From: XYD12-FULL-36-8 sp964613805
GTDB taxonomy: Bacteria > Bacteroidota > Ignavibacteria > Ignavibacteriales > Ignavibacteriaceae
Direction of reading: 5' to 3'
DNA: 64,000 nt
Assembly: GCA_964613805.1 (NCBI GenBank)
Contig: CAZTJF010000017.1
Coordinates: 34,405 to 98,404 of the forward strand
Shown: piece after piece, positions 41,343-49,196 of the stretch
Layout: each line of letters begins with the position of its first letter
Position numbering within the stretch: the stretch's first letter is position 1
Notes under the pieces: generated by a model
Databases searched by the model: none
What the model was told of the DNA's origin: nothing
The model's input: the letters and a program-made list of their open reading frames with translations, nothing else
Position numbers and translations under genes: made by a program

Positions 41343-43157
41343 TTATGCAACAATTTTCTTTCCCAAATTAAATCTCTTACGTTCATTCGTATCGAGATAA
41401 AGCTTACGCATTCTAATGGATTTTGGAGTAACCTCCACCATCTCATCATCTTCAATATATTCCAACGCTTCCTCAAGAGAAAACTTAACAGCAGGTATAA
41501 TCTTTACAGCTTTATCTGCACCTGAAGCTCTCATGTTGCTAAGTTTTTTTCCTTTTTGAACATTGACTTCAATATCATTTTCCTTTGTATGCTCGCCGAC
41601 AATTTGACCTTTATAAACAACATCTCCCGGATCAATAAAAAATCTTCCCCTGTCTTGCAGCGAATCAATTGCATAAGCCGTGGATGCACCTTCACCCATT
41701 GAAATCATAACCCCATTTTTAGCAGTTCCAATTGATCCCTTAAAATATTCATATTGGTAAAATCTGTGATGCATAATTGCTTCACCGGAAGTTGCAGTTA
41801 GAACTTTTGTTCTCAATCCCATTATACCTCGGGAAGGAATATGAAATTCGAGTGTGTTCATGCTTCCTTTGTTTTCCATTTTCATTAATTCACCGCGCCG
41901 CTGTCCAACAATTTCAATCACTTTACCGGCAGATTCTGCGGGAACATCAACAACAAGCACTTCGATTGGCTCAGCTTTTCTTCCTTTAATTTCTTTGTAG
42001 ATAACTTTTGGTTCTCTTATCTGCAATTCATAACCTTCACGACGCATGTTTTCAATTAAAATTGATAGGTGTAAAATTCCTCTGCCCGAAACTCTATATG
42101 TATCAGGTGAAGATGTTTCTTGAACTCTTAATGCAACATTCTGTTCAAGCTCTCTAAATAATCTATCTCTTAATTGTCTTGACGTTACGAACTTTCCCTC
42201 TCTGCCGTAGAAAGGAGAATTGTTAACTGTGAATGTCATGCTGATTGTTGGTTCATCAACCGATACATAAGGTAAAGGTTCGGGGTTATTCGCATCGGCA
42301 ATTGTATCACCGATATCAACATCTTCAATTCCAACCATTGCACAAATGTCGCCGCAAGTAACTTCTTCAACTTCAGCCCTGTTCAGCCCTTCGAACACAA
42401 ACAATTGCTTTAGAGAAGTTTCTGAAATAGTTCCATTTCGCTTAATGATGGAAAACTTATCAGATTTTTTTAGTGTGCCTCTGAAAACTCGTCCAATACC
42501 AATTCGTCCGACATAATCGTTGTAATCGAGTGTGGTAATTTGAATTTGCACTGTGCCTTCGATAATTGGTGGAGAAGGGATATCTTTAATTATAGATTCA
42601 AGTAACGGATTTAGATTTTTGCGTTGATCCTTTAAATTTTTAACAGCCCATCCATCTCTTCCGCTTGCATAGATAACTGGAAATTCAAGCTGATGATCGT
42701 TTGCTCCGAGATCAATGAATAAATCATAAATCTCATCAAGAACTTCTTCGGGGCGATTATCCGGTCTGTCAATCTTGTTAATTACAACAATTGGTTTTAA
42801 ATGAAGCGAAAGAGCTTTCTCAAGCACAAATCTTGTTTGCGGCATTGGTCCTTCGAAAGAATCAACTAAAAGTAGAACACCATCTGCCATTTTTAAAACG
42901 CGTTCAACTTCTCCGCCGAAATCAGCGTGCCCCGGCGTATCAATTAAATTAATTTTGTAATGCTTATAAGGTATGCTGATGTTTTTAGCAAGAATTGTGA
43001 TGCCACGCTCTCTTTCAAGATCATTGGAATCAAGAAATCTTTCGCGAACAACCTGGTTTTTTCTGAATACGTCGCACTGTTTTAGTATTTGATCAACCAA
43101 CGTTGTTTTGCCATGGTCAACGTGTGCAATAATTGCAATGTTTCTTATATCTTTCAC
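41343..43157 (-). CDS. typA: ribosome-associated GTPase TypA/BipA
   Basis: 604 residues. GTPase motifs: AHVDHGKTTL (G1), RERGITI (G2), DTPGHADF (G3), NKIDRPD (G4) and a GEGASTAYAI segment in the C-terminal TypA-specific domain. EF-G-like domains II, III and V follow in the normal order, ending with the lysine/arginine-rich tail. It binds the 70S ribosome and supports ribosome assembly and stress growth, especially in the cold. Single gene on the minus strand, divergent from the sulfur operon across 260 nt. Confidence 0.96.
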   Translation of the reverse strand: MKDIRNIAIIAHVDHGKTTLVDQILKQCDVFRKNQVVRERFLDSNDLERERGITILAKNISIPYKHYKINLIDTPGHADFGGEVERVLKMADGVLLLVDSFEGPMPQTRFVLEKALSLHLKPIVVINKIDRPDNRPEEVLDEIYDLFIDLGANDHQLEFPVIYASGRDGWAVKNLKDQRKNLNPLLESIIKDIPSPPIIEGTVQIQITTLDYNDYVGRIGIGRVFRGTLKKSDKFSIIKRNGTISETSLKQLFVFEGLNRAEVEEVTCGDICAMVGIEDVDIGDTIADANNPEPLPYVSVDEPTISMTFTVNNSPFYGREGKFVTSRQLRDRLFRELEQNVALRVQETSSPDTYRVSGRGILHLSILIENMRREGYELQIREPKVIYKEIKGRKAEPIEVLVVDVPAESAGKVIEIVGQRRGELMKMENKGSMNTLEFHIPSRGIMGLRTKVLTATSGEAIMHHRFYQYEYFKGSIGTAKNGVMISMGEGASTAYAIDSLQDRGRFFIDPGDVVYKGQIVGEHTKENDIEVNVQKGKKLSNMRASGADKAVKIIPAVKFSLEEALEYIEDDEMVEVTPKSIRMRKLYLDTNERKRFNLGKKIVA

Positions 43158-43359
43158 ACTATTCCTTATGAGTTAAAATTTGCGGGGCTAATTTACTGAA
43201 TGTTTGGCTGAGATTAAGGTTGATGAATTTGTGTTTTGAAAAATGTGATGATGAACTTGATCTCGATAAACTCTCTTATTTTTTAGAAACCCGCCAAACA
43301 TTTTTCTAAAAAAAAAGAAAAAAAGTTTAATTTTCTTCACTTTTCTGGCGAAAGTTAAT

Positions 43360-43404
43360 ACTATTCGATGGCAAGAAAGTTGACATTGAATAGTGTCAGC
43401 TTTG
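43360..43404 (+). promoter_or_regulatory. dyads ahead of the MerR/sulfur operon, candidate operator
   Basis: ACTATTC (43360-43366) and GAATAGT (43388-43394) form a perfect 7-bp inverted repeat with a 21-nt spacer. Within it TGACA (43381-43385) and TGTCA (43394-43398) form a second dyad. CAGCTTTG (43397-43404) is a one-mismatch -7 element 14 nt before the MerR ATG. Overlapping dyads inside the promoter fit MerR-type control, but no binding data exist. Confidence 0.45.
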
Positions 43405-43417
43405 GAAAACTACCAGG

Positions 43418-43855
43418 ATGAATAAACAACCGAACTTGCCGTTTCTAACTATCAGTGCCGCCGCAAAGCTGGTCGGTATATCAATACATACCATTCGAAT
43501 GTATGAAAGAGAAGGTCTAATTCTTCCTTACAAAGAAGAAGGGAAACAAAGGCGCTATTCTGCGAACGATGTTGAAAGGATGAGATGCATAAGGCAGATA
43601 ATAAATGATGAAAAAATGAGCATTGAAGGTATTCGCCGGATGCTCGCCTTAATTCCATGTTGGGCAATAACTGGCTGCAAGACTAAGGATCAAAAGAATT
43701 GCGAGTTCTTCTCATCTTATACAAAACCATGCTGGATGATAAATCATAAAAACAATTTTTGCACTGATAAGGAATGCCGTGAATGTGATGTTTATTATTC
43801 GTTTGGCAATTGCAAAAGCATAAAAGAAAAACTCAAGGAACTACTTTCATCATAA
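43418..43855 (+). CDS. MerR-family regulator with Cys-rich C-terminal domain
   Basis: 145 residues. The winged helix-turn-helix (about 10-78, LTISAAAKLVGISIHTIRMYEREGLI, then RRYSANDVERMRCIRQII) is standard MerR/HspR-like. The C-terminal 65 residues contain eight cysteines (81, 87, 95, 105, 115, 120, 123, 132), including CxxxxCxxC. That is enough to bind zinc, an iron-sulfur cluster, or to react with sulfide or persulfide; which one is not known. It is 31 nt upstream of the SQR-like gene, so it probably senses the sulfur or redox state and controls this operon and itself. Confidence 0.85.
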   Translation: MNKQPNLPFLTISAAAKLVGISIHTIRMYEREGLILPYKEEGKQRRYSANDVERMRCIRQIINDEKMSIEGIRRMLALIPCWAITGCKTKDQKNCEFFSSYTKPCWMINHKNNFCTDKECRECDVYYSFGNCKSIKEKLKELLSS

Positions 43856-43886
43856 AATAATAATAAGAAAGAAATGATAATCTGAT

Positions 43887-45116
43887 ATGAAAAAATTAGT
43901 GATTCTTGGAGCTGGTACAGCTGGAACAATGATGCTAAACAAGCTATACCCTGTTCTGGATAAAAACGAATGGCAGATAACTATAGTTGATCAATACGAA
44001 ACTCATTATTATCAACCGGGCTTTTTATTCATTCCATTTGGAATTTATAATAAACGTGATGTGATTAAGCCAAAGCGAGACTTTTTTCCGCCTGGAAGCA
44101 ATGTTTTAGTGTCTGAAATAGAAAAAATTGAACCACAAAGCAATAGAGTGATTTTAGCTAATAATATCATTCTAAATTATGACTATTTGATTATTGCTAC
44201 TGGTTCGAAAATTAGTCCTGCTGAAACTGAAGGATTAAAAGACGGTTTATGGTATAAAAACATTTTTGACTTTTATACGATTGAGGGAGCGTGTGCATTG
44301 GCTGATTTCTTTAAGCATTGGGAAGGAGGCAACCTTGTTTTAAATATTACGGAAATGCCCATTAAATGTCCGGTAGCACCACTCGAATTCGTCTTCCTAG
44401 CTGATTCATATTTTACTGAAAGAGGTATAAGAGATAAAGTAAATATTCATTTTGTTACACCGCTGCCTGGGGCATTTACAAAACCAAGAGCATCTGCAAT
44501 TTTGGGAGATTTTCTTAGCAAGAAAAATATTCACCTAACCATTGAGTTTAACATTGCCCGCGTTGATAATGAGAACAAAAAAATTATTTCATGGGATGAA
44601 ACCGAAATTCCTTTTGATGTATTGATCACGATTCCCACCAACATGGGCGATGATGTAATTAAGAGAAGCGGTATGGGTGATGAACTCAATTTTATTCCTA
44701 CCGACAAGCACTCTTTAATGGCTGAGGGGCACAATAATATTTTTGTAATTGGAGATGCAACAAATTTGCCAAGTTCAAAAGCCGGTTCTGTCGCTCATTT
44801 TCAAGCTGATATTCTTTTCGAAAACTTCATGAGTGTAATTGAAGGAAGGAAACCTCATGCAAAATTTGATGGACATGCAAATTGTTTTATTGAGTCAGGA
44901 TTCGGTAAGGGAATCTTAATTGATTTTAATTATGACACGGAACCTTTGCCTGGAAAATTTCCCTTACCGGGTATAGGCCCATTCTCACTCCTTGAAGAAA
45001 CGAAGATGAATCACTATGGAAAAATAATGTTCCGATGGATGTATTGGAATTTTCTGCTTAAAGGTTTGGAGATGCCGATTGAATCTCAAATGACAATGGC
45101 TGGAAAGAGGATGTGA
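43887..45116 (+). CDS. sulfide:quinone oxidoreductase-like flavoprotein
   Basis: 409 residues. N-terminal FAD-binding GAGTAG (8-13), a second nucleotide-binding-type loop IIATGSKIS, and FVIGDATNLPSSKAGS (286-301) near the flavin. Redox cysteines at 161 (IKCPVAPLEF) and 333 (HANCFIESG) correspond to the two conserved SQR active-site cysteines, with an extra Cys136. SQRs oxidise sulfide to sulfane sulfur and pass electrons to quinone at the membrane; the C-terminus is amphipathic (FRWMYWNFLLKGLEMP). NDH-2 relatives lack the cysteines. Its TGA overlaps the next ATG (TGATG). Confidence 0.85.
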   Translation: MKKLVILGAGTAGTMMLNKLYPVLDKNEWQITIVDQYETHYYQPGFLFIPFGIYNKRDVIKPKRDFFPPGSNVLVSEIEKIEPQSNRVILANNIILNYDYLIIATGSKISPAETEGLKDGLWYKNIFDFYTIEGACALADFFKHWEGGNLVLNITEMPIKCPVAPLEFVFLADSYFTERGIRDKVNIHFVTPLPGAFTKPRASAILGDFLSKKNIHLTIEFNIARVDNENKKIISWDETEIPFDVLITIPTNMGDDVIKRSGMGDELNFIPTDKHSLMAEGHNNIFVIGDATNLPSSKAGSVAHFQADILFENFMSVIEGRKPHAKFDGHANCFIESGFGKGILIDFNYDTEPLPGKFPLPGIGPFSLLEETKMNHYGKIMFRWMYWNFLLKGLEMPIESQMTMAGKRM

Positions 45117-45820
45117 TGGAGAAGAGCATTCAAGAACAGATTGACCAGATTAACAAAAAGCTTGATATAATTCTCGAAGAAATAGAACTTCAAAAGAAAC
45201 ATAGACGGGAGGTTGAAGATCTAAAAGATGATTTAATGAGAGTGGGAAAGGATTTATATAATACGGCGGTTGAAGAATTAGATCAGATTCATGATCATGT
45301 AAGCACAAAAGATATTCTGCATTTTGGCAAATATATGCTGCGGAATGTAAACACCATCAGTAAGGTAGTTCAACAGTTAGAGAGCACTAAGGATTTTCTT
45401 AATGATGCGGCTCCGCTCATAAGAGAATATATTTTGGACTTTATGGTGAAGTTGGATGAATTTGACAGACGAGGATATTTTGAGTTCATAAAAGAATCTA
45501 AGAATGTTGTTGATAAAGTTGTGACTTCCTTTAGTACAGAAGATGTGAAAGCGCTTGGAGATAATATAGTAACAATTCTTAATACAGTAAAAAACCTGAC
45601 GCAACCAGATATGCTACAAGCTTTGAACAATGCACTTGCTGTTTATAAGAAACTAAATATCGAGGTTGATGAAAAGGTATCACTCATATCGTTAATCAAG
45701 GAGATGAACTCACCTGAAGTGAGAAAAGGTTTAGTGTTTGCGTTGAGATATTTAAAGAACCTTGCAGAACAACCTCAGAACAATAAGTTGACTACATTAA
45801 AGAATATTCAAACTAACTAA
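45116..45820 (+). CDS. DUF1641 protein of the sulfur operon
   Basis: 234 residues from ATG 45116. The first 60 residues form a charged coiled coil (IDQINKKLDIILEEIELQKKHRREVEDL). The rest is the all-helical DUF1641 region, with LGDNIVTILNTVKNLTQPDMLQALNNAL and SPEVRKGLVFALRYLKNL. DUF1641 proteins regularly neighbour SQR, formate dehydrogenase and DsrE genes and are thought to be accessory or scaffold proteins; no cofactor residues stand out. It is translationally coupled to the SQR-like gene. Confidence 0.85.
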   Translation: MEKSIQEQIDQINKKLDIILEEIELQKKHRREVEDLKDDLMRVGKDLYNTAVEELDQIHDHVSTKDILHFGKYMLRNVNTISKVVQQLESTKDFLNDAAPLIREYILDFMVKLDEFDRRGYFEFIKESKNVVDKVVTSFSTEDVKALGDNIVTILNTVKNLTQPDMLQALNNALAVYKKLNIEVDEKVSLISLIKEMNSPEVRKGLVFALRYLKNLAEQPQNNKLTTLKNIQTN

Positions 45821-45834
45821 AAAGAGGAATCAAA

Positions 45835-46137
45835 ATGGAAACAAAATCACTCGCTAGAGATACTGACGGGCATCTTGCAAACAGAAATGAATGGAATGAA
45901 CAAGTAGCTGAAGATTTGGCAAAAGAAGAAGGAATAGAAAAATTAACCGACAGGCATTGGATTGTGATTAATTTTATGCGCAAAGAATTTACGGAAAAAG
46001 GTGATGCTCCTTCAATTAGAAGACTCACAAAGGAGAGTGGTGTTGATACGAAGGAACTATATGCATTATTTCCAAAAGGTCCAGCTAAAAAATCTGCTAA
46101 AATTGCCGGTTTACCAAAACCAAAAGGATGCATTTAA
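45835..46137 (+). CDS. DsrC/TusE-family sulfur carrier with a single C-terminal cysteine
   Basis: 100 residues. DsrC fold signatures: DGHLANRNEWNEQVAEDLAKEEGI, then LTDRHWIVINFMRKEF, and the C-terminal arm AGLPKPKGCI with Cys99 second to last. The second cysteine of true DsrC, eleven residues earlier, is replaced by Ala88. The protein can therefore carry a persulfide but not form the DsrC trisulfide used with DsrAB; no dsrAB is present. This fits TusE or TusE-like carriers in sulfur oxidation or trafficking. It lies between DUF1641 and DsrE genes and is preceded by AAAAGAGGA. Confidence 0.9.
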   Translation: METKSLARDTDGHLANRNEWNEQVAEDLAKEEGIEKLTDRHWIVINFMRKEFTEKGDAPSIRRLTKESGVDTKELYALFPKGPAKKSAKIAGLPKPKGCI

Positions 46138-46155
46138 TAAAAAGGAGTAATAATA

Positions 46156-46647
46156 ATGGCACAACCAATTGAAAAAGTTTCGATAATTGTTTCACGCGGG
46201 TCACTTGATGGAGTGTATCCAGGATTAATTATGGCAAACGGTGCAAGAATGGAAGGAATAGACGCAACTTTGTTTTTCACCTTTTTTGGATTGTATGCTG
46301 TAATTGATAAAAAGATGGATAACATAAAAATTGCGACTGTCGGCAATCCAGCAATGTGTGTTCCTGATGCTATGGGTTTTGGATTACCAACATGGATAGG
46401 TGCAATTCCGGGAATGTCCTGGTATGCAACTTCCATGATGAAAAAAGAAATGGAAAAGCTTGATATACCTCCTGTTCGCGAGTTTGTAGAAATGATTCAC
46501 GATGCAGGCTGTAAACTTTATGGATGCAAAGCAACCGTTGATATGTTTCATCTTACAAAAAAAGATTTTTGCCCTCAAGTTGATGATATTATTTCGGTTG
46601 GACAATTTTATGAAATGTCGGCAGGTGCACAAATAATCTTTACTTGA
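46156..46647 (+). CDS. DsrE/F-like (DsrE2-type) sulfurtransferase
   Basis: 163 residues of the DsrE/DsrF-like family. The N-terminal strand and loop is KVSIIVSRGSLDGVYPGLIMANGA. Cysteines at 68, 119, 124 and 139, with AGCKLYGCKATVDMF, match DsrE2-type members in which these cysteines relay sulfane sulfur. A hydrophobic stretch (about 36-52) may associate with the membrane. It probably accepts persulfide generated by the SQR-like enzyme and passes it to the DsrC/TusE carrier. An AAAAGGAGT site precedes the ATG. A strong terminator ends the operon. Confidence 0.85.
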   Translation: MAQPIEKVSIIVSRGSLDGVYPGLIMANGARMEGIDATLFFTFFGLYAVIDKKMDNIKIATVGNPAMCVPDAMGFGLPTWIGAIPGMSWYATSMMKKEMEKLDIPPVREFVEMIHDAGCKLYGCKATVDMFHLTKKDFCPQVDDIISVGQFYEMSAGAQIIFT

Positions 46648-46702
46648 AAATTGTTTTTAACACCAAAATTTTCATCAATAACCTGGAATACTTTCTAATT
46701 GA

Positions 46703-46736
46703 AAAAAATCTGCAATCACAAGGTTGCGGATTTTTT
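46703..46736 (+). terminator. intrinsic terminator of the sulfur operon
   Basis: AAAAAATCTGCAA pairs with TTGCGGATTTTTT (one T-G wobble) around an 8-nt loop and runs into further T residues, 55 nt after the DsrE stop. Confidence 0.85.
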
Positions 46737-46842
46737 TTAGTTTCAAATAGAGAAGTTTCTTTTCAACTTAATAGTAAATGAGTTTAAGTTTCAAATAATT
46801 TTGGTTAGTTTTAATTAGGATTTTTTAGTAGAGAATATCATC

Positions 46843-49182
46843 ATGAAAATTATTTTTTTTGCAATTTTTCTTAGTCTTAATCTTTATCTTAATCTAAATG
46901 CCCAATCGGATGAGAGTTGGAAACTTTTCGATGATTCCCATGTTGCAAAGATTGATATTACAATTGATACAACCGCATTAAATTGGATTTATAACAATGT
47001 TCAAAGCGATTCCGAGCATGTTGCAATTTTTAGATTCAGAAATAATTGGATAGATGAAACTGTTGATTCGATAGGATTTAGATTAAGAGGCAACACATCA
47101 CGAGTATCGGCTAAGAAATCATTTAAAATTTCATTTAACACTTTTAAAAAAGGAAGAGATTTTTATGATATTGAGAAGTTAAATCTTAACGGTGAGCATA
47201 ACGATCCTTCAATAATCAGAAGCAAATTATGTTTTGATCATTTTGAAACTATTGGATTGAAGGCAAGCCGCGCAAATCATGTCGAAGTTTATATCAACGG
47301 AAAATATTACGGTTTATATATTAATGTTGAACATATTGACGAGGAATTTCTAAAGAAAAATTTTGCCGATGATTCAGGTAATTTGTGGAAATGTTTATCA
47401 CCTGCCGATTTAACTTACAAAGGCAGCGATCCAAATATCTACATAAATCTAAACAGTAATGGAAGACTTGTTTATGAACTGAAAACAAATGAACAACAGA
47501 TGGATTTTACAAAGCTCGTAAGAATGATTGCGCTTCTGAATAACACTCCTGCAGGTTCTTTACCCGATTCAATCGAATCTGTCATAGATATTCCAAATGT
47601 GTTAAAATATTTTGCAATGAATGTATTAATGGGAAGTTGGGATGATTATTGGTCCTTGATGAATAATTATTATCTCTATCATGAGCCATCAAAAGATTTA
47701 TTTCAAATCATTCCATATGATTACGACAACACTTATGGTATTGATTGGTTCAACATAAATTGGACAACAGCAAATCCATACAACTTTCCAAAAGTTGTAA
47801 ATGGAGCGAGACCACTTGCTGAAAAGCTAATGGTAAATGCTCAATACAGAAATCTTTACACTCATTTTATCGAGTTCATTCGTAATAATGTTTACTCGCT
47901 AAACCTTTGGGAAAACCGCATTGATAGTATCAAACAGATGATTACCCCATCAGCAATAGCCGATACTTTCCGTCTTCTCGATTGGGGATTTAATATCAAT
48001 GATTTTAATAATTCATATTCTGCTGTTGGTTATTCTAATCAGCATGTAAAATATGGATTAAAACAATTTGTAAATCTTCGGAATAATTCAACATTTAGTC
48101 AATTATCATATCTTTCTGCAAAGCCATTAGCATATAAAATTAGTTTTGAACCAAAAAATCCCCAGCCAAATGATTCTATTAGAATTTATGTTTCCGCATT
48201 TAGCAATGTTGGCTTAAGCGAAGTAACAATTCAGTTTACAAAAACAGGAACAACAACTGCTGAAAATTATCTAATGCAGTTTTCACCAATTCCAAACACA
48301 AAAAATGTTGATGACACAGATAGATATGTTGGAGTTATTCTTCCGCTTGGTATTAATGGTTCCGGAAAATTTTCGATTTACGTGAAGGACACACAAAACC
48401 AATTTCAGCTTTATCCAAGAAAATCTCCTATAAATATCAAAGCATCAAATTTCGTTGGCAGCAGTGTAGTCATAAATGAATTCCTTGCGGATAATGTAAA
48501 CTCCTTTCCCGATCCAAATGGTGAGCATGATGATTGGGTTGAACTTTATAATCCAACATCATCGCCGGTTTTACTTACTGGCAAATACATGACAGATAAT
48601 CCTAATAATCTAACTAAATGGAAATTCACACAGCAATCTCTTTATCTTAATCCTGGTGAGTTTCAAGTTGTTTGGTGTGATGAAAATCAAACTCAATCAG
48701 GCATTCACACAAATTTTAAGTTAAGTAAAAGTGGAGAATTCATCGCTTTAGTAGACTCAAATGGAATTTCTATACTTGATTCAATTGCATTTGGACCGCA
48801 AAAAACCGACACATCGTATGGAAGATTTCCGAATGGTTCTTCTGCGTGGTCGTTTATGAATCCAACTCCAGGAAGCGGTAACATTGTAACAGGCATTAAA
48901 GATGAATCAATTGTTCTGAATGAGTTTAAACTTGAGCAGAATTATCCCAATCCATTTAACCCAAGCACTAAAATTAGTTGGCAGTCGCCAGTAAGCAGTC
49001 GGCAAGTCCTTAAAGTCTTTGATGTCCTTGGCAATGAAATTGCAACACTCATTGATGAATATAGATCAGCAGGAAAATATGTGGTTGAGTTTGATGCCAC
49101 CAGACTATCGAGCGGAATGTATTTCTATAAATTGGAATCCGGAAAATTCTCCAGCATTAAAAAAATGATTTTAATGCGATAA
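46843..49182 (+). CDS. secreted CotH-kinase-like protein with lamin-tail and T9SS domains
   Basis: 779 residues. Signal peptide to about residue 20, CotH domain (about 30-400, GFRLRGNTSR, KKSFKISFNTFKKGRDFYDIEKLNLNGEHNDPSIIRSKL, IIPYDYDNTYGIDW), a beta domain, then a lamin-tail domain (about 540-670, VVINEFLADNVNSFPDPNGEHDDWVELYN). The sorting domain follows (QNYPNPFNPSTKI ... FSSIKKMILMR). CotH proteins can be atypical kinases; NLNGEHNDPS matches the conserved segment. In secreted bacterial proteins the substrate is unknown. Position 1 of the sorting domain is made of heptamers. A TAATTTTG element lies at 46796-46803. Confidence 0.88.
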   Translation: MKIIFFAIFLSLNLYLNLNAQSDESWKLFDDSHVAKIDITIDTTALNWIYNNVQSDSEHVAIFRFRNNWIDETVDSIGFRLRGNTSRVSAKKSFKISFNTFKKGRDFYDIEKLNLNGEHNDPSIIRSKLCFDHFETIGLKASRANHVEVYINGKYYGLYINVEHIDEEFLKKNFADDSGNLWKCLSPADLTYKGSDPNIYINLNSNGRLVYELKTNEQQMDFTKLVRMIALLNNTPAGSLPDSIESVIDIPNVLKYFAMNVLMGSWDDYWSLMNNYYLYHEPSKDLFQIIPYDYDNTYGIDWFNINWTTANPYNFPKVVNGARPLAEKLMVNAQYRNLYTHFIEFIRNNVYSLNLWENRIDSIKQMITPSAIADTFRLLDWGFNINDFNNSYSAVGYSNQHVKYGLKQFVNLRNNSTFSQLSYLSAKPLAYKISFEPKNPQPNDSIRIYVSAFSNVGLSEVTIQFTKTGTTTAENYLMQFSPIPNTKNVDDTDRYVGVILPLGINGSGKFSIYVKDTQNQFQLYPRKSPINIKASNFVGSSVVINEFLADNVNSFPDPNGEHDDWVELYNPTSSPVLLTGKYMTDNPNNLTKWKFTQQSLYLNPGEFQVVWCDENQTQSGIHTNFKLSKSGEFIALVDSNGISILDSIAFGPQKTDTSYGRFPNGSSAWSFMNPTPGSGNIVTGIKDESIVLNEFKLEQNYPNPFNPSTKISWQSPVSSRQVLKVFDVLGNEIATLIDEYRSAGKYVVEFDATRLSSGMYFYKLESGKFSSIKKMILMR
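48980..49007 (+). repeat. heptamer repeats in sorting domain, position 1 (CotH gene)
   Basis: GGCAGTC, GCCAGTA, AGCAGTC, GGCAAGT in phase, coding WQSPVSSRQV in place of the usual strand; length unchanged. Confidence 0.7.
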
Positions 49183-49196
49183 TCAGAAAGTAATTA

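Noticed and set aside
46796..46803. TAATTTTG as full promoter for the CotH gene
   Set aside because: No TTG at -33 and no activator site seen, so kept only as a remark.
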